Below, one piece after another: positions 1 to 11,400 of a stretch of 64,000 nucleotides of DNA (positions are counted from its first letter, which is position 1; the number at the start of each line of letters is the position of its first letter). Made by a program: the position numbers and the translations under genes. Origin of the DNA: Microbotryum silenes-acaulis (taxonomy: Eukaryota; Basidiomycota; Microbotryomycetes; Microbotryales; Microbotryaceae); the NCBI GenBank assembly GCA_003665825.1, contig QPFY01000026.1:102087-166086 (forward strand), written 5' to 3'. The notes under the pieces are model-generated. The model had not been told where the DNA came from, ran no database searches, and worked only from the letters and a program-made list of their open reading frames with translations.

Positions 1-182
1 CGTCGTAGAAACTCAAAAGATTTCAGCCGCTATGGTCATAGGAACTGCGTCAGTCTACAATCGTACTCTATAAATTCGTGAATTTGAGGCGCTCCCCTGA
101 TGCACCCTGGCTTTCCCACCACAAGTCCGCCAATGGTCTGCCCAGCCCAGGTCATTGGAACACGCGCGCTCACTGTCCCAGG
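1..182. other. Sequence upstream of the U2-like RNA; no gene seen
   Basis: No supported coding region is visible. The stretch would hold the promoter of the U2-like RNA, but no element could be assigned by eye. Confidence 0.3.
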
Positions 183-375
183 TACCTTTTCTGGCCTTTT
201 GGCTTAGATCAAGTGTAGTATCTGTTCTTATCAGTTTTGATTACTGATAGTTGTTCAACGAACAACATCCAATCAAATCTTATCTTTCGTTGCCTGGGTG
301 TGCAGTTCTTGGGCTTGCCCTCCTGCTTCCCAAGATGTCCGTGCTATCTCACTCCCAGCGCGGTACGTCAAAGGC
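183..375 (+). ncRNA. U2: U2 spliceosomal snRNA (5' half canonical; 3' half divergent)
   Basis: U2 snRNA pairs with the intron branch point in the spliceosome. The stretch from about 189 to 250 is near identical to the universal 5' part of U2: the CTGGCCTTTTGGCTTAGATC block, the branch-point recognition sequence GTAGTA at 215-220, the TCTGTTCTTATCAG stem IIa region, and then an 8-nt-scale hairpin at about 250-266 that could be stem IIb. The Sm site expected just after (A/G followed by a run of T and GG) is not obvious; only TCTTATCTTTCG is present. Stem-loop IV is not clearly recognisable, so the 3' boundary is a guess from usual U2 length (about 190 nt). It may be a divergent functional gene or a 3'-degenerate copy. 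Any ORFs drawn across it are spurious. Confidence 0.75.
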
Positions 376-2290
376 GCCACTTTGCCTTTTGCCACTGCGC
401 ACTCTTACTTCCTTTTTACTTCTCTGTTTGCAATACCTGGGCACCAGGGGGGCAATAAGGGAGCGCAACTCTACACAGCCGTAACGAATGGATACGTGAT
501 AAGGAGCCCATAATACTCCGCGGTGGAGTAAAGGCGGGTTCCTCGGTAGTACTCTCGAAGATGCTTGACAAATTGAACAATAAACTGATCCGTTGCAGAG
601 CGAAACGTTACATCAGCTCACTGTGCGGCGGACAAAGACGAAGTCGGGCAGTCTGAAGGATCACCGAGAGAATTACTCACCGTCCCTACTGGGGTAGGAT
701 CGAAGATTGTCGGTGCAGTCAACGGGCGCGCACCTGAACGACGACGCGATCCACAGGGGCGCAGGGATAAGTTCCGTTTTCTACTGGACCCCAGGTGCGC
801 CACAACCCATGCATCGCCCACTTACTCCTGGAGGTCGTTGACGGCACCGTAAGAGCACCTCAATGGGGTATAGCGAGTGCAGGCCCTGGCGTTCTTGAAG
901 AGCGAGGCGCAGGACGCGCAGGCATCATGCATCATCTGCGATACAGATCAGATTCGTCCATCATTACACAGTGCCGCAGAAAACTTTACGCTGGCCTCGG
1001 TGAGAGGCGATGGTGAGGCGGGAGTGGAACTAGGCCATAAAGTAAACGATGGATGGCTTCTGTGGAGCGTGCCGAGACGGGATAGCGAACGGAGAGTAGG
1101 AAGGCCGAGGAGGAGGAACATAACTCACCGATGAGAACCTCATGTCCCTTGCAAGGACTGCGCATCCTGGCTTGGGGGACCACTTTCTTCATACTGCGAG
1201 TAGCAGTTGAATAACTGGAGTGAAGAACAAGCACAGCGGCGACGATGACACCGCAGCGAGGGAACAGCATTCTGCCCCGGAGAGGAGGATGGAAAGGGGC
1301 CCGACCAGAGATCGACGTTGAGCGGTGTTTTGGAGCTGATGGGAAGCTCGAGATGGTGGAAAATTTGAAGGAGGGGACGAAGGAGAGGAATCGAGAGACG
1401 AAGCGCGTTGATGATCCGGAGAGGATGAACGTCAAACAGCACCCAGCATTTTGTCATGGGTAGGTAGGTAGGCATGCTGACGCGTTCTGTTCATCACGGT
1501 CACCGTGAAAGCTGCCAGTATCTTGGTACCCGCGTCGCGCACGCATGCCTATCCCGAGCCCCCGAGTCCTGCCGATCCTGCCGGCCGCCGAGTCCAGGCT
1601 GGAGACTCAACAGCTAAATTGGGAATGATGACTGCAACTGCCGGTGTGCCATCCGCGTGAGAACTCATCACTCGCGAGATCCGTTAAACACATTTCATAC
1701 ATACCTATGGAACTCATTTACCTAGGCAGGCAGGTAGGTGAGCCGGCAGTTTAAATAGGTAGCTCGCAACATTGTGGGTAAGGTACCACGAATATAGGTG
1801 GCGCACAGCCTTGCAGCGGTCAATAATTGGCGTCAAAATATCGAGAGCAAATCGCACTCGCTTCCGCCGAAGACGGGCTATCCGAGAAAGCATGTCATGA
1901 CAAATAACACCCATTTCTATTACGATGTGCAGATATGTGCAAGAAGATCATCACAAAGGACCGAAGGCAAACATGGGGAAGAAGCAAAGAAGTGTTCGTC
2001 CCGCATCCCGGTCGCTGCCGGGCTGGGAGTTAATCATTCTGATATGAGCTGAGGTTAGACAAACAAAAAGACAGGTGGGGCAATATGATAATATACTCAT
2101 AACACTCCGCGATCAGGGAGATAAAGAAGCTAAATGAACTTGGGAAACATAAGAACAAACACAGATGCCATCTTGGACACGATCGGGATCAGCGGAAGTA
2201 GAGTGTCTTTCGGTATAGGTCGGGATGAGGACAGGACACGGGGCGTAGCGTCGTCGTGAGAATACAGTTGTAAGGTTTGTATCAAGCGCC
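376..2290. other. Intergenic stretch with no secure gene
   Basis: About 1.9 kb between the U2-like RNA and the 3' end of the chitin synthase. The best coding candidate is a short spliced minus-strand ORF starting at the ATG at 1270. It has a hydrophobic N-terminus and a good GTGAGT donor at about 1129, but no family is recognised and the total would be only 70-80 residues. TAGGTAGGTAG-like motifs occur near 1460 and 1730. Nothing else is supported. Confidence 0.3.
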
Positions 2291-5200
2291 TCAGAGTTGC
2301 GGAGGTGCAGCGCCAGGCGGGAGGGAGCCGCCCCCTGAGGTCGGAGAGAAGACGGCGTCCTGTCCGCCTTGGGACGGCCTTGATCGCTGATGCGACGATG
2401 TTTGACCTTGCTGCGATGGTCTACGCGTACGTTGGACGACCCTCACGCCTTCCGAGCCCGGAACAGGTCCCGCATCTACGAGGCTGACGCCGCGTGGCTT
2501 GCTTTGCTGGCGCGCAGGTCTCGACGTGTCGGTAGCGTTAGACGCCGAAGGGATGATGCTCGAGCGACCGGAGCGACCTTGCGACTCGTCGGAGGGTGTC
2601 GAGCCTCTCCCGACCTCAGCTGGGAAACTCGCCGTCGAGTCGAGAGCCGGAGAAGATCTCTGTTGCTCGCTGAGGATGGCCTCCCTTTCCAACTCGTCAC
2701 TATCATAGCCCTCGGCGAAGCGAGGGTACTCGTGCGCGTGCCCATGGTGGAACGAGGTCGTCGAAGAGTGCGCGCTAGCCACTTGTTGTGCCAACGGCGC
2801 AGGGAGCTCGAGCTGAGTAGGGTAGCGGGGAACGGTGCTCAACGAAGCGCTGGCGGGCAGAGAGTTGTACGTGTCGGTTGAGACGATCGAGTGGCGGTAG
2901 CTCGTCGAGCGGTGTGGGGAGCCGTGACGGATGTGCGCGTTCAGAACGTCGTAGGCCGAGTCGCGCGAGAGCGTTCCGGCTCGGTAGCGACGATCGCGTT
3001 CAAAGTCGGCCCATCGCTTCATGACGATATTGCTGCTGTCAAACGTGCCGTCCTTGTCGGAGTGCGAACGTCCATCGTCACCCGCGACCTTGCGAGTCTG
3101 ACCCCACGAGAAGTCGTCCATGTGCAAGAACGCGTAGACAGGGAGGACAAAGTTCCAGATCGGCAGCGACAGGAGATAGATCATCATCCAGCCGAGATAC
3201 TCGACCTTGCGCGACGTTACGACGATGAGAATTGCCGGGATACCGAGAATGATGGCCAGCAGGATGAGAGAGAGGACAGGTTTGGTCGTGCCGGGGATGA
3301 TGGCGATGACAATGAGATATCTGTAGGACGGACACCAAGTTCGATCAGTCCCAGCGTAATACAGTATATTGCGCAGCGCGTCATAAACTCACGTGGTGAA
3401 GGCAATGGCAGCAGGCAAGACCAAGGTACCAGCCAACTCCATGAAGATGACGAAGCGCATCGAGAAGCAAAATACACCGCAAAGATCAGGGACCTTGAAT
3501 AGCTCGAACAAGTTGTGTATGGTCGAGTTGATCCAACGACGACGTTGCGACAGAAGGACTCGAAACGTGTCAGGGACCACGGTCTTGCACACGGCCTGGG
3601 GGCAGAACATCATTTTGCGGCGCGGGAAGGTCGACAGCATCAACGTCGTCAAGTATCGATCTTCTCCGAGGAGCAGCAGGTTCTTCTTGTGCAGCGTATC
3701 GACGACGTTCTCCGAGTAGTGCATGACGATGTCGGGGTTCGCGAGCACGGGCACCCAGTATCCGTCGGCTCCCTTTGGCGCCTTGATGCGGTACATCGAG
3801 AAGCAACCGGGCAAGCAGGTCACACCACCAAACATGGATTCGAACGCCTTCGTCAAGTGATGCGACACGTAGTATTCGAACACTGCGAGATCAACTTCGC
3901 GTCAGCACTCATCCAGAGCAAACACCAGTTTGACCATGCTCACCTTGGATCATCGTCACCCACGTCTCGCTCTTGTTCGCGATCTTGGTCTCACCGCACA
4001 ATCCCATAATTTCCGGGTCGTGGACCATGCACGAGATCATGCGCGAGACTGAATCGGGGAAAATCTTGGTGTCGGCATCGACCATGAGCACGACCTCGTA
4101 TCGATCCGGCGAGATGCCGGTGCATCGCCACAGCGAGTTGAAGAACTCGTACTCGAATGTCGTCATGCGCTCATCAAACATGACCTTTTGCAGGAAGCCC
4201 ATCAACATGACTTGCGAGTCACGCTTGCCTCGATTGCCCGGTTTGGGATCGTTGACCTCGGACGGGTTGCCGATCTTGGCGACGAGCACGATCGGCACGC
4301 GCTGTTGCTTGCTCATTTCGACGGTGTTATTGTCATAGTCGTAGAAACCGGCGAATATCTTGGCCTGATTATGTGCCTTGTGCCCATCGGCGATGGCGAC
4401 GTACGATTGCGGCTCGACCTCTTCGACCGGCACAACGAGCTCCTTCATCATGCCGAGCACGATCTCTGGCGTCGTGAGACGATTACCCGATCCCTTAACC
4501 ATGCCGTCGGCAATGACGAGGATGACTTTGTGCGAGTTGGGGTAATCGGTCGTCGAAAGTGAGTCGAGGGTGGTGCGCAAGCCCTCAATGGACTCGGAGT
4601 AGGCCGTGACGAGCAAGATGGAATGCACGAGGGGGTAGTTGAACGGCTGGTAGTCCGCCGGGGGTTGCGCAACGACGTCACCGAGAGGGAAGGGGCAGCC
4701 GGTACCGTTCCCTAGGGAGTCGCCGGTGGGGGAGCGAGACATCATGTCGTAGTTGAAGACCGAGGGGGGGAAGGAAGCCGAGCTGGGCGACGCGAGCCCA
4801 CCGGGCGAACCTGGTGGGGAGTTGCGCATCGCGCCGCCGAGGAAGTTCTTGCTGCTGAGACTGGGCGCTATCGACTTGCGGTACTCGCCGTACTTGTTCT
4901 CCGCGCGCGGTGACGTGACTCCTGAGCCGGCGGCATGTGCCTTGAGCAAATCACCGCGAGAGAATCGACTCTTGTTCGGCAGCATCGACTTGCGTTGCAG
5001 CTTGACGTTGGGGCGGAAGCGCGCCGGGGCCGGGCGATAGATGTCCTGGGTCCAGTTCTCAATCTCACTTGCACGTGCCCGTCGTTGCTCGTAGGTCTCC
5101 TGAGGGAAACGACCAATCTTCCACGACAAAAACCAGCCAAAGATGACGGCCATCGCGAAACGGATGATCACGACGCCGATGATTACAACCAGTGAGACAT

Positions 5201-7079
5201 AGAGCACGACGTCGGACGCGACACAGCCGATCGAGTTCGAGTCGACGAAACCGACGCGGATCGTGTCGACGAGGCATTCGGCGACGCGTCGCTGCTTCGT
5301 TGAGACCATGTGCGCCGTGATGTCGGTCGCGGTGAAGGTCGAGTTCGGGACCATGAGCGCATCAAAGATAGGAGGGAACGTGACTTGCGTTTTGTCGAGC
5401 CAAGTTAGCAACGAGAAGTCGAGAACAGCTCTGTGTGAAGCATCAAATACAACTGCGAGTCAGCCCCGAGCGTTCAGACGGCAAGGCACACGCACACGCA
5501 AGGTTGTGACCTTACCCATCGTAGACACCCAGATTCCTCGATGCATTTTTGAGGTCACTCCATTCGAAATAGACCTGTCCCTGCGACTTGAGCTTGCTGA
5601 AGGCGGTGCGAGCGTCGGCTTGCGTGTGGCACAGTCGTCCTTCGGAGTAGCCCGTCAAGTTGCGCGTGCTCGTGCCGTATTGGTTGTAGAGGTTACAGGG
5701 GAAGTACCAGCCGAGCTTGTTGCCGGCGGTCGGGATCCCGGTGCCCGCGGTTGGGGTAATGATGTCGAGGCACTTTTCGTTGACCTTCTGGAAGAGAAAC
5801 GAGCCGTCCATCCCACCGGCGCCAAAGGATGAGTAAAGCGGGTTCGTGCCGGCGCCGATCCCGTACGCTTCGACGTGGGTGAAGTTATTGAGGTCATAAT
5901 CGTAACCATGAAAGATCATCGAGCCTCCTTGGATTGTGTTGTGGCGGTAGCGCAACGGCGGCGTGCCACACACGGAGCTGGTGAAGCCGAATGTCAAAAA
6001 ACCGACCGCAGCCATGCAAGTCGCGATGATGCAGAGCATGCCGATCTTCTCCCGCCACGCATCACGACGATCTTTAGAACGCAGACCTGTACATAGATCC
6101 CAGAGTTCGCGCGTTAGTGGCTGGCATCATCGACTATCGCAGCAGCGAGCGCAGACCGCAAGCAGTGCAGCGCGGAGAGCGGAGAGCGGAACTCACCAAA
6201 ACATTTGAGCACGGCGGACGGGACAAGAATGGTGACGACTTTGCAGAAGACCATCCACGGGCCAAGAGGCTGTTTCTGCGTATTGAACATGCGACTCTTC
6301 TCGTATGACCCTCCGGCCTTCACGGCCTGGTTCGATGCACCCGATTGAAGGTTGTTGGGGCGGCGCAACGTCGTGCCTCGCTTGAACATGCTCAGCCCGG
6401 TTTCGGTCGCCATGCCTTCCTCGCGGCCGAGCACGCTCTTGCCTCGACGCAGGCCAGTACCTGATCCGGGGCTCGCCGTCGAGTTCCCTGCCACGATGGA
6501 GGGGTCGACGTGGGACAAGCCAGCGGTCGCGGTGTGGCCCGTCCGAGACACTGCGGCGACGCCTCGGCCCTCGAGCTCCATCACTGCGGCGTGCTGGCGG
6601 TAGTTGTAAAGTCGATGCGACTCGTCAACGCGCTCTCGATCGGGTCGCACGAGCGACTTTTTCCTTCGGAATCCGTTCCCTGCAGCACTCAATCCCGTTG
6701 CTGTGGCCGAGGTGTCGTTGCTGCTAAGGTGGTGGGCGTTCTGCGACGACGAGGCACCCCCCGTCGAGCCTCCGTCTCCGCCGCCGGAGCCGAGCAGATT
6801 CGCGCGAGATGCATCGAGCACGGAGAACTGCACCCTCGATGACGAAGCACCCGCGACGGCGGGCACCGACAGATCGGACCCGTTCGCGTAAGGGTTGGGC
6901 ATCAACGGCGGTCGAGACGGCTGAGGGTCCTGGGCGTAATAGGAGGGGGCGGACAGATCGGTGCCGCTTGACGATTGTCGATTGATGGACGGCGGCAGTG
7001 CCTGCGCTCGCTGTGGCCTCGCACCGACGCCCAGCGCCGACGGGGGAGCCGATCGAGCCGGTCGTCCAAAGTCGTCCAT
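2291..7079 (-). CDS. CHS3: Chitin synthase, class IV (Chs3-like)
   Basis: Polymerises chitin from UDP-GlcNAc at the plasma membrane. Five exons join in frame: 7079-6197, 6086-5516, 5430-3944, 3882-3393 and 3320-2291, giving 1486 aa. The order is: disordered Ser/Gly-rich N-terminus (about 270 aa); two membrane segments near residues 275-330; a cytochrome b5-like luminal region; a third membrane segment near 540-575; and the GT2 catalytic domain with [10 protein letters not shown] near residue 930, GLCGETKIA and the QRRRW product-binding motif near 1100. A cluster of membrane helices, the SWG.TR motif (DDFSWGQTR) and a 250-aa disordered Ser/Arg tail follow. The run [20 protein letters not shown] and the LLGEDR motif place it with class IV (ScChs3), not with classes I-III or the myosin-fused V/VII. 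No frame breaks are seen. A 1.4-kb upstream region is available for regulation. Confidence 0.95.
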
Positions 7080-8461
7080 CGTCTCGGGCGTGTTGGGTCA
7101 GACCCTGTCGTCAATGCTCTTCGAACTGACAGACGAATGGTAATAGGGGATCGATGGCGACGGCGGACCCAGCTGTACGGGGGCGAGCGTTTGCTGGCGC
7201 GCCGGCGGGGTGCGACGACACTCTTGTGTGCTTCGGAGCCCAACTGAACCAATTCCTAGCGTTTGATCACACCAGAGGCGAAAGAGCGCTCGGGGCGTTG
7301 TCGCAGTCGTAACAGAGCTCGATCCAGTCGGATCGAAGGGTCGTGATGGTTCGAACGAGGTCGCAGTGGAGACGGAGCAAGGGATCGAGCCAAGTTCCGA
7401 GGGGGCAACGGCGTCGATCTGGTGTTTATGACCGGGAGAGGAGAGGGTTAGGAACGGGCTACGGGCACAGACGACGGGCGGCGCCGACGGCCTGCGCTGG
7501 CCTGCGCACGCGAAAGGAGCGGGTGCGCGCGAAACTTCTTATTCACAAATTCCACGATTTCAATTGCGAAAGGTGAAAAGCAAACCCCGTCGCGATGATC
7601 GGCATTACGCGTGCACAAAACAATCGGCGGCGCAGCAAGGCCCAGCATGCCACCACCTGCAACCTCTCGAGTCTTCTTTACCTCTGCGCAAACCTCGGGC
7701 TTCGGCACTCTCGATCAGCGAGTATGTTGTTTTTAATCTGCCTACGTCACTAAGACTTCATTTTTGCTTCTGCAACATCACCTTCATCCAGCTCCTTAGC
7801 CCGCAATCTCGTGTGCAAAGAGCGGTGAATTGCACGAAGTTCCGAAGGTCTGCCCTTTAATCCCGATCCCGCCATCGTGCCGAGCCCATGGGCTGATAGC
7901 GCCAAGTCCCAGCGCGCCCAGCGCGCCCCACCCGCCGCAGTGGCGGTTCGCGGCGGTAACGCGGTGACGGTCGAACGTTAGGAGAGAAGCAAGATCATCG
8001 ACCCGCCAATCGTCCCGTGCCACGGACGTCAGGCACTCGTGGCTCCATGATAGGGTGCTCTCAAGTAGGACGATCCCTGGAGGTCTAGCCGGGATGAGCA
8101 TCGCTCTGTAATTCTCATGATTCCATGTTTGAGTCGAAAGCGGTGAGACAATGGTCACCGGCGGTCGATCACTTGAACGCATATCTTGCAAATAACTTTT
8201 CCTTCTCCGTATGTTGGCGATCCTTGCATCGTCTTTGATATCACCGAAAGAATGGGTTTTCCGTTGGACAGATAACTCGAATCTTGTCACCAGTACCTCA
8301 ACCTTTAGGAGGCCACGTCTGATCGTCGAAGCAACCACGTTCTAACGGACACAAGAAAGGGGCTCTCGAGTGGTTGTCAACATCTTGTGAGTACAAGTAG
8401 CATTTCCACAGAAAGAAGTCAAGTCGCAATGTGACTCATTAAATACATCTTGAGCGGGCCC
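7080..8461. other. Intergenic: chitin synthase promoter side and TOF1 3' side
   Basis: No gene is supported. A 180-codon open frame on the minus strand (7796-8338) has no recognisable family, membrane or domain pattern and was not accepted. The part nearest 7080 would hold the chitin synthase promoter and 5' UTR. Confidence 0.3.
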
Positions 8462-11400
8462 CTAACCCTCATCGTCCTCATCCGAATCAATGATCACCTT
8501 CCGCCTCTTGACCGCCGCACCGGCCGCCTTCGCATTCGCAACTTCCCCTTCGTCTTCGCTATCGCTCATCTCCCTCTTCTCCGACGAAAGGTGATCCCCG
8601 TTCTTCGGTAAAGGACCGACAGAAGAAGCGGACGTGGACCTTGCTTTCCCCGTCACATTCGTCCCCGTTCCCGAAGACGCCGTCCCAACATCATTCATCC
8701 TAACATCCTCATCATCAACATCCTCCTGCTCTGAAGACGACGACGACGAAGAAGAAGAAGACCGCGTCTTGCCCTTCTCCTTCCTCGCCTCCCTCCTTAA
8801 AACCTCCAACCTTTCCTCATCCAAATCCGATTCGTCCGAAACGTCCACTTCTCGAATCGGCGCAAACTCCTTGTTCTTCTTCGGTCGACGACTAACACGT
8901 TCGCTCTTGTCCTTTTGGAGCTTCTTCGGGACGGTCTTGGCTTTGGCTTTGGTCCCACCTGTTGTGGAGGCCGAGTCGATCTCACCTGCTGCCAATTTGG
9001 CTCGTAACTGAAACCAATCAAAGCCGATATCAGCATCCCACTCAACGTACCTCCGTCTGCCAAGAGATGAATCAAATTCACCTCAGCCTCCCTAGCAAAG
9101 AACCTCTGGTCCTCGAGCTCATCATCGTCCGAGTCCTCAATAAACTGCGCACTCTTATAAGCGATCATATCCTCCCTCCCCTTCTTGACCCTCTTCGTAA
9201 CGTTCTTCACCACCTCGATCAAGTTGCCCTCCTCATCATATTCAGGCGTGTCTTCTCGACGTGTACGACGTTTGACGGGCTTGCGTTTCTTGCGCAGGTA
9301 GTCGGCTGCGGTCTTGCCGTTTGGATCGACGGGATCGAGGAGGAAGTTTTCGATCGTTTGGACGTCACCGTCTAGTGTTGCTGGCATGAGGGACGATGGA
9401 ATGCTCCAAATCAATTCGGTCGAATCGTCGTCTGTGCGGAAAAAATCACTGAAGAATCAGCAACTCAAACTCCGATAACAACTCTCCGATTGTGGAGAGT
9501 ACTCACTCTCCCTACTCTCCCAATTCAACAACCCCATCAACAACCTCAAAGTCGCATTGCCCGTCACCTCCTCCTTCTGCTTCGTCCCTTCCTCGAAAAC
9601 CAATTGATGAGGCATGAATTTGTCCATCGCGAGTTGGGAAGGACCTTTCAACATCGCGGCTTTGCGTCGGATCGCCTCGTCCGAATCAGGTTCCTTCTCA
9701 CCACCTTCAGCGGCAAGTTCGACATCGAGAAGAGCAGCTGATGCCCCGTCGGTGGTGAGGACGATTTCGGTTCGTGCGGCTGAAGCGAGGGCGAGTTGGG
9801 AGAGCACGAATTCGACGAGGGGGAGATCGCCGGCGTCGACGAGGCATGCGACGGCGATACCGATTTGTTGGGTCAGACTGAAACCGGGCGTGACTTCGAC
9901 TTCGCCTGAGATCTTGAACTGGTGATTGAGGATCAAAGAGGGTCAGTATGTGTTTGGTGTCGACGTGCTCAAGGATGGAGAACGAACCCTGCAGCCCGGC
10001 CCGGCCTCATCGTCCGAAGAAACATATGGATCGACCTCGCCCATCCTCATCTTGTGCAACTGCGACCTCGTCTTGGGGAAGAAGCACTGCAAACATAACC
10101 CTACCAACATCAGCCCACCTTCCCTTCCCGTGCTCCCTCATGCCGTCACTGACCTCAAGTAGTAACAACGGCTTCTCCTTGACGGCCTTGAAGAACTTCT
10201 TCAGGATGAACTCGATCAGTTTCTTGAGATCGGTCGTCGCTTGATCCCTTGCAATTCGAACATGATCATCTTCCAAGATCCGCTTGAAGAGATCCAACAC
10301 TGATGGCTTTGAGTTGTAAAACGAAAGTGTCAGTCTCCTCCGGTTTCACGAGCACAGGTCAAGAGAAGCATGAGACTGACTTTGTAGAACAATCCCTCGG
10401 ATTTACTCTTGACCGCTTGACGGTGCATCAAACTGACGATCCGTTTGAGTTGTTCAGGTGTCTTGAAGGATTTGTATGACTCGAGGTAGGTCATGCACGT
10501 TTGGAGAACACCCTCGTCGGCGAATTTCTAAAGGAAAAGCCCGAGACATCTCTAATCAGCAAAATGGTCTTGGGGATCGGGTCCGCGGATTGGGTGTTCT
10601 TGCCTCCTCGAACTTTGCAAATTCAAAAGCGTGTTCGCCAAACGAGACGACCGACCGGTCGACCTCGTCCTCTTCCTCGTTCCCACCGAGGCCGAACTCA
10701 TCCTCTTCATCATCCCCATCCTTCTTCTTGCCTGTGCGCTCTCAGAACCCCAACAATGAGCACTCGTCCTCACCCGAAACCACCTGCCTGAACGTACCTT
10801 TCTTCTTCCGACTCTGTCTCGCCTTCTTCTTCCTCACATACATATACGCCTTACTCTTGGCATACCTCTCCAACATCCTCAACAACACATACGCCAAATT
10901 GATGACCGAATCCAAATATTTGTGCGATTGCGTGTTGTATTTCGTCACGACGGTAACGACCATGTCGAGCGTTTCGGCCTCGTAGTAGATTTTGTTTTGC
11001 AGGATTTCGGCGACGTCGATGTGGTCTGGGATACCGGAGGCGGCTAGAGCTTCAATCACGAGGAGCTGTACGAGGTCAAGTGTCGCAAAAACTCAGCTAC
11101 GAGAGCCAGAATAAAACATGGTAACCCCCTGACATCCGCTTTCAACCATGACGAACCATTTGGGTAAAACATTCAATTCCCGCATGTAAATCCATCCAAA
11201 GCGGTGGTTTCTCCTCCAAAGCGACCTTCATCCTCTGCGTTACAAACGCGATGCTCTGCGTCTCCGTCATCTCGGCGATCAAACCGAAATCATGCCCTTC
11301 TTCACTACTCGGATCGATCCCACGAGCTTGTTCGTCCGCGTGAACGAGGAGGAAGAATTCGAGGAAGAAGCGGGACAAGAAGAGGAATCGTATCGTATCG

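Noticed and set aside
986..1435. 149-codon minus-strand ORF with hydrophobic start
   Set aside because: Not recognised; spliced versions end after 70-80 residues with no conserved motif. Kept only as a note in the intergenic entry.
7796..8338. 180-codon open frame on the minus strand between chitin synthase and TOF1
   Set aside because: No family motif, no membrane or coiled-coil pattern and no splice partner; composition resembles non-coding sequence.
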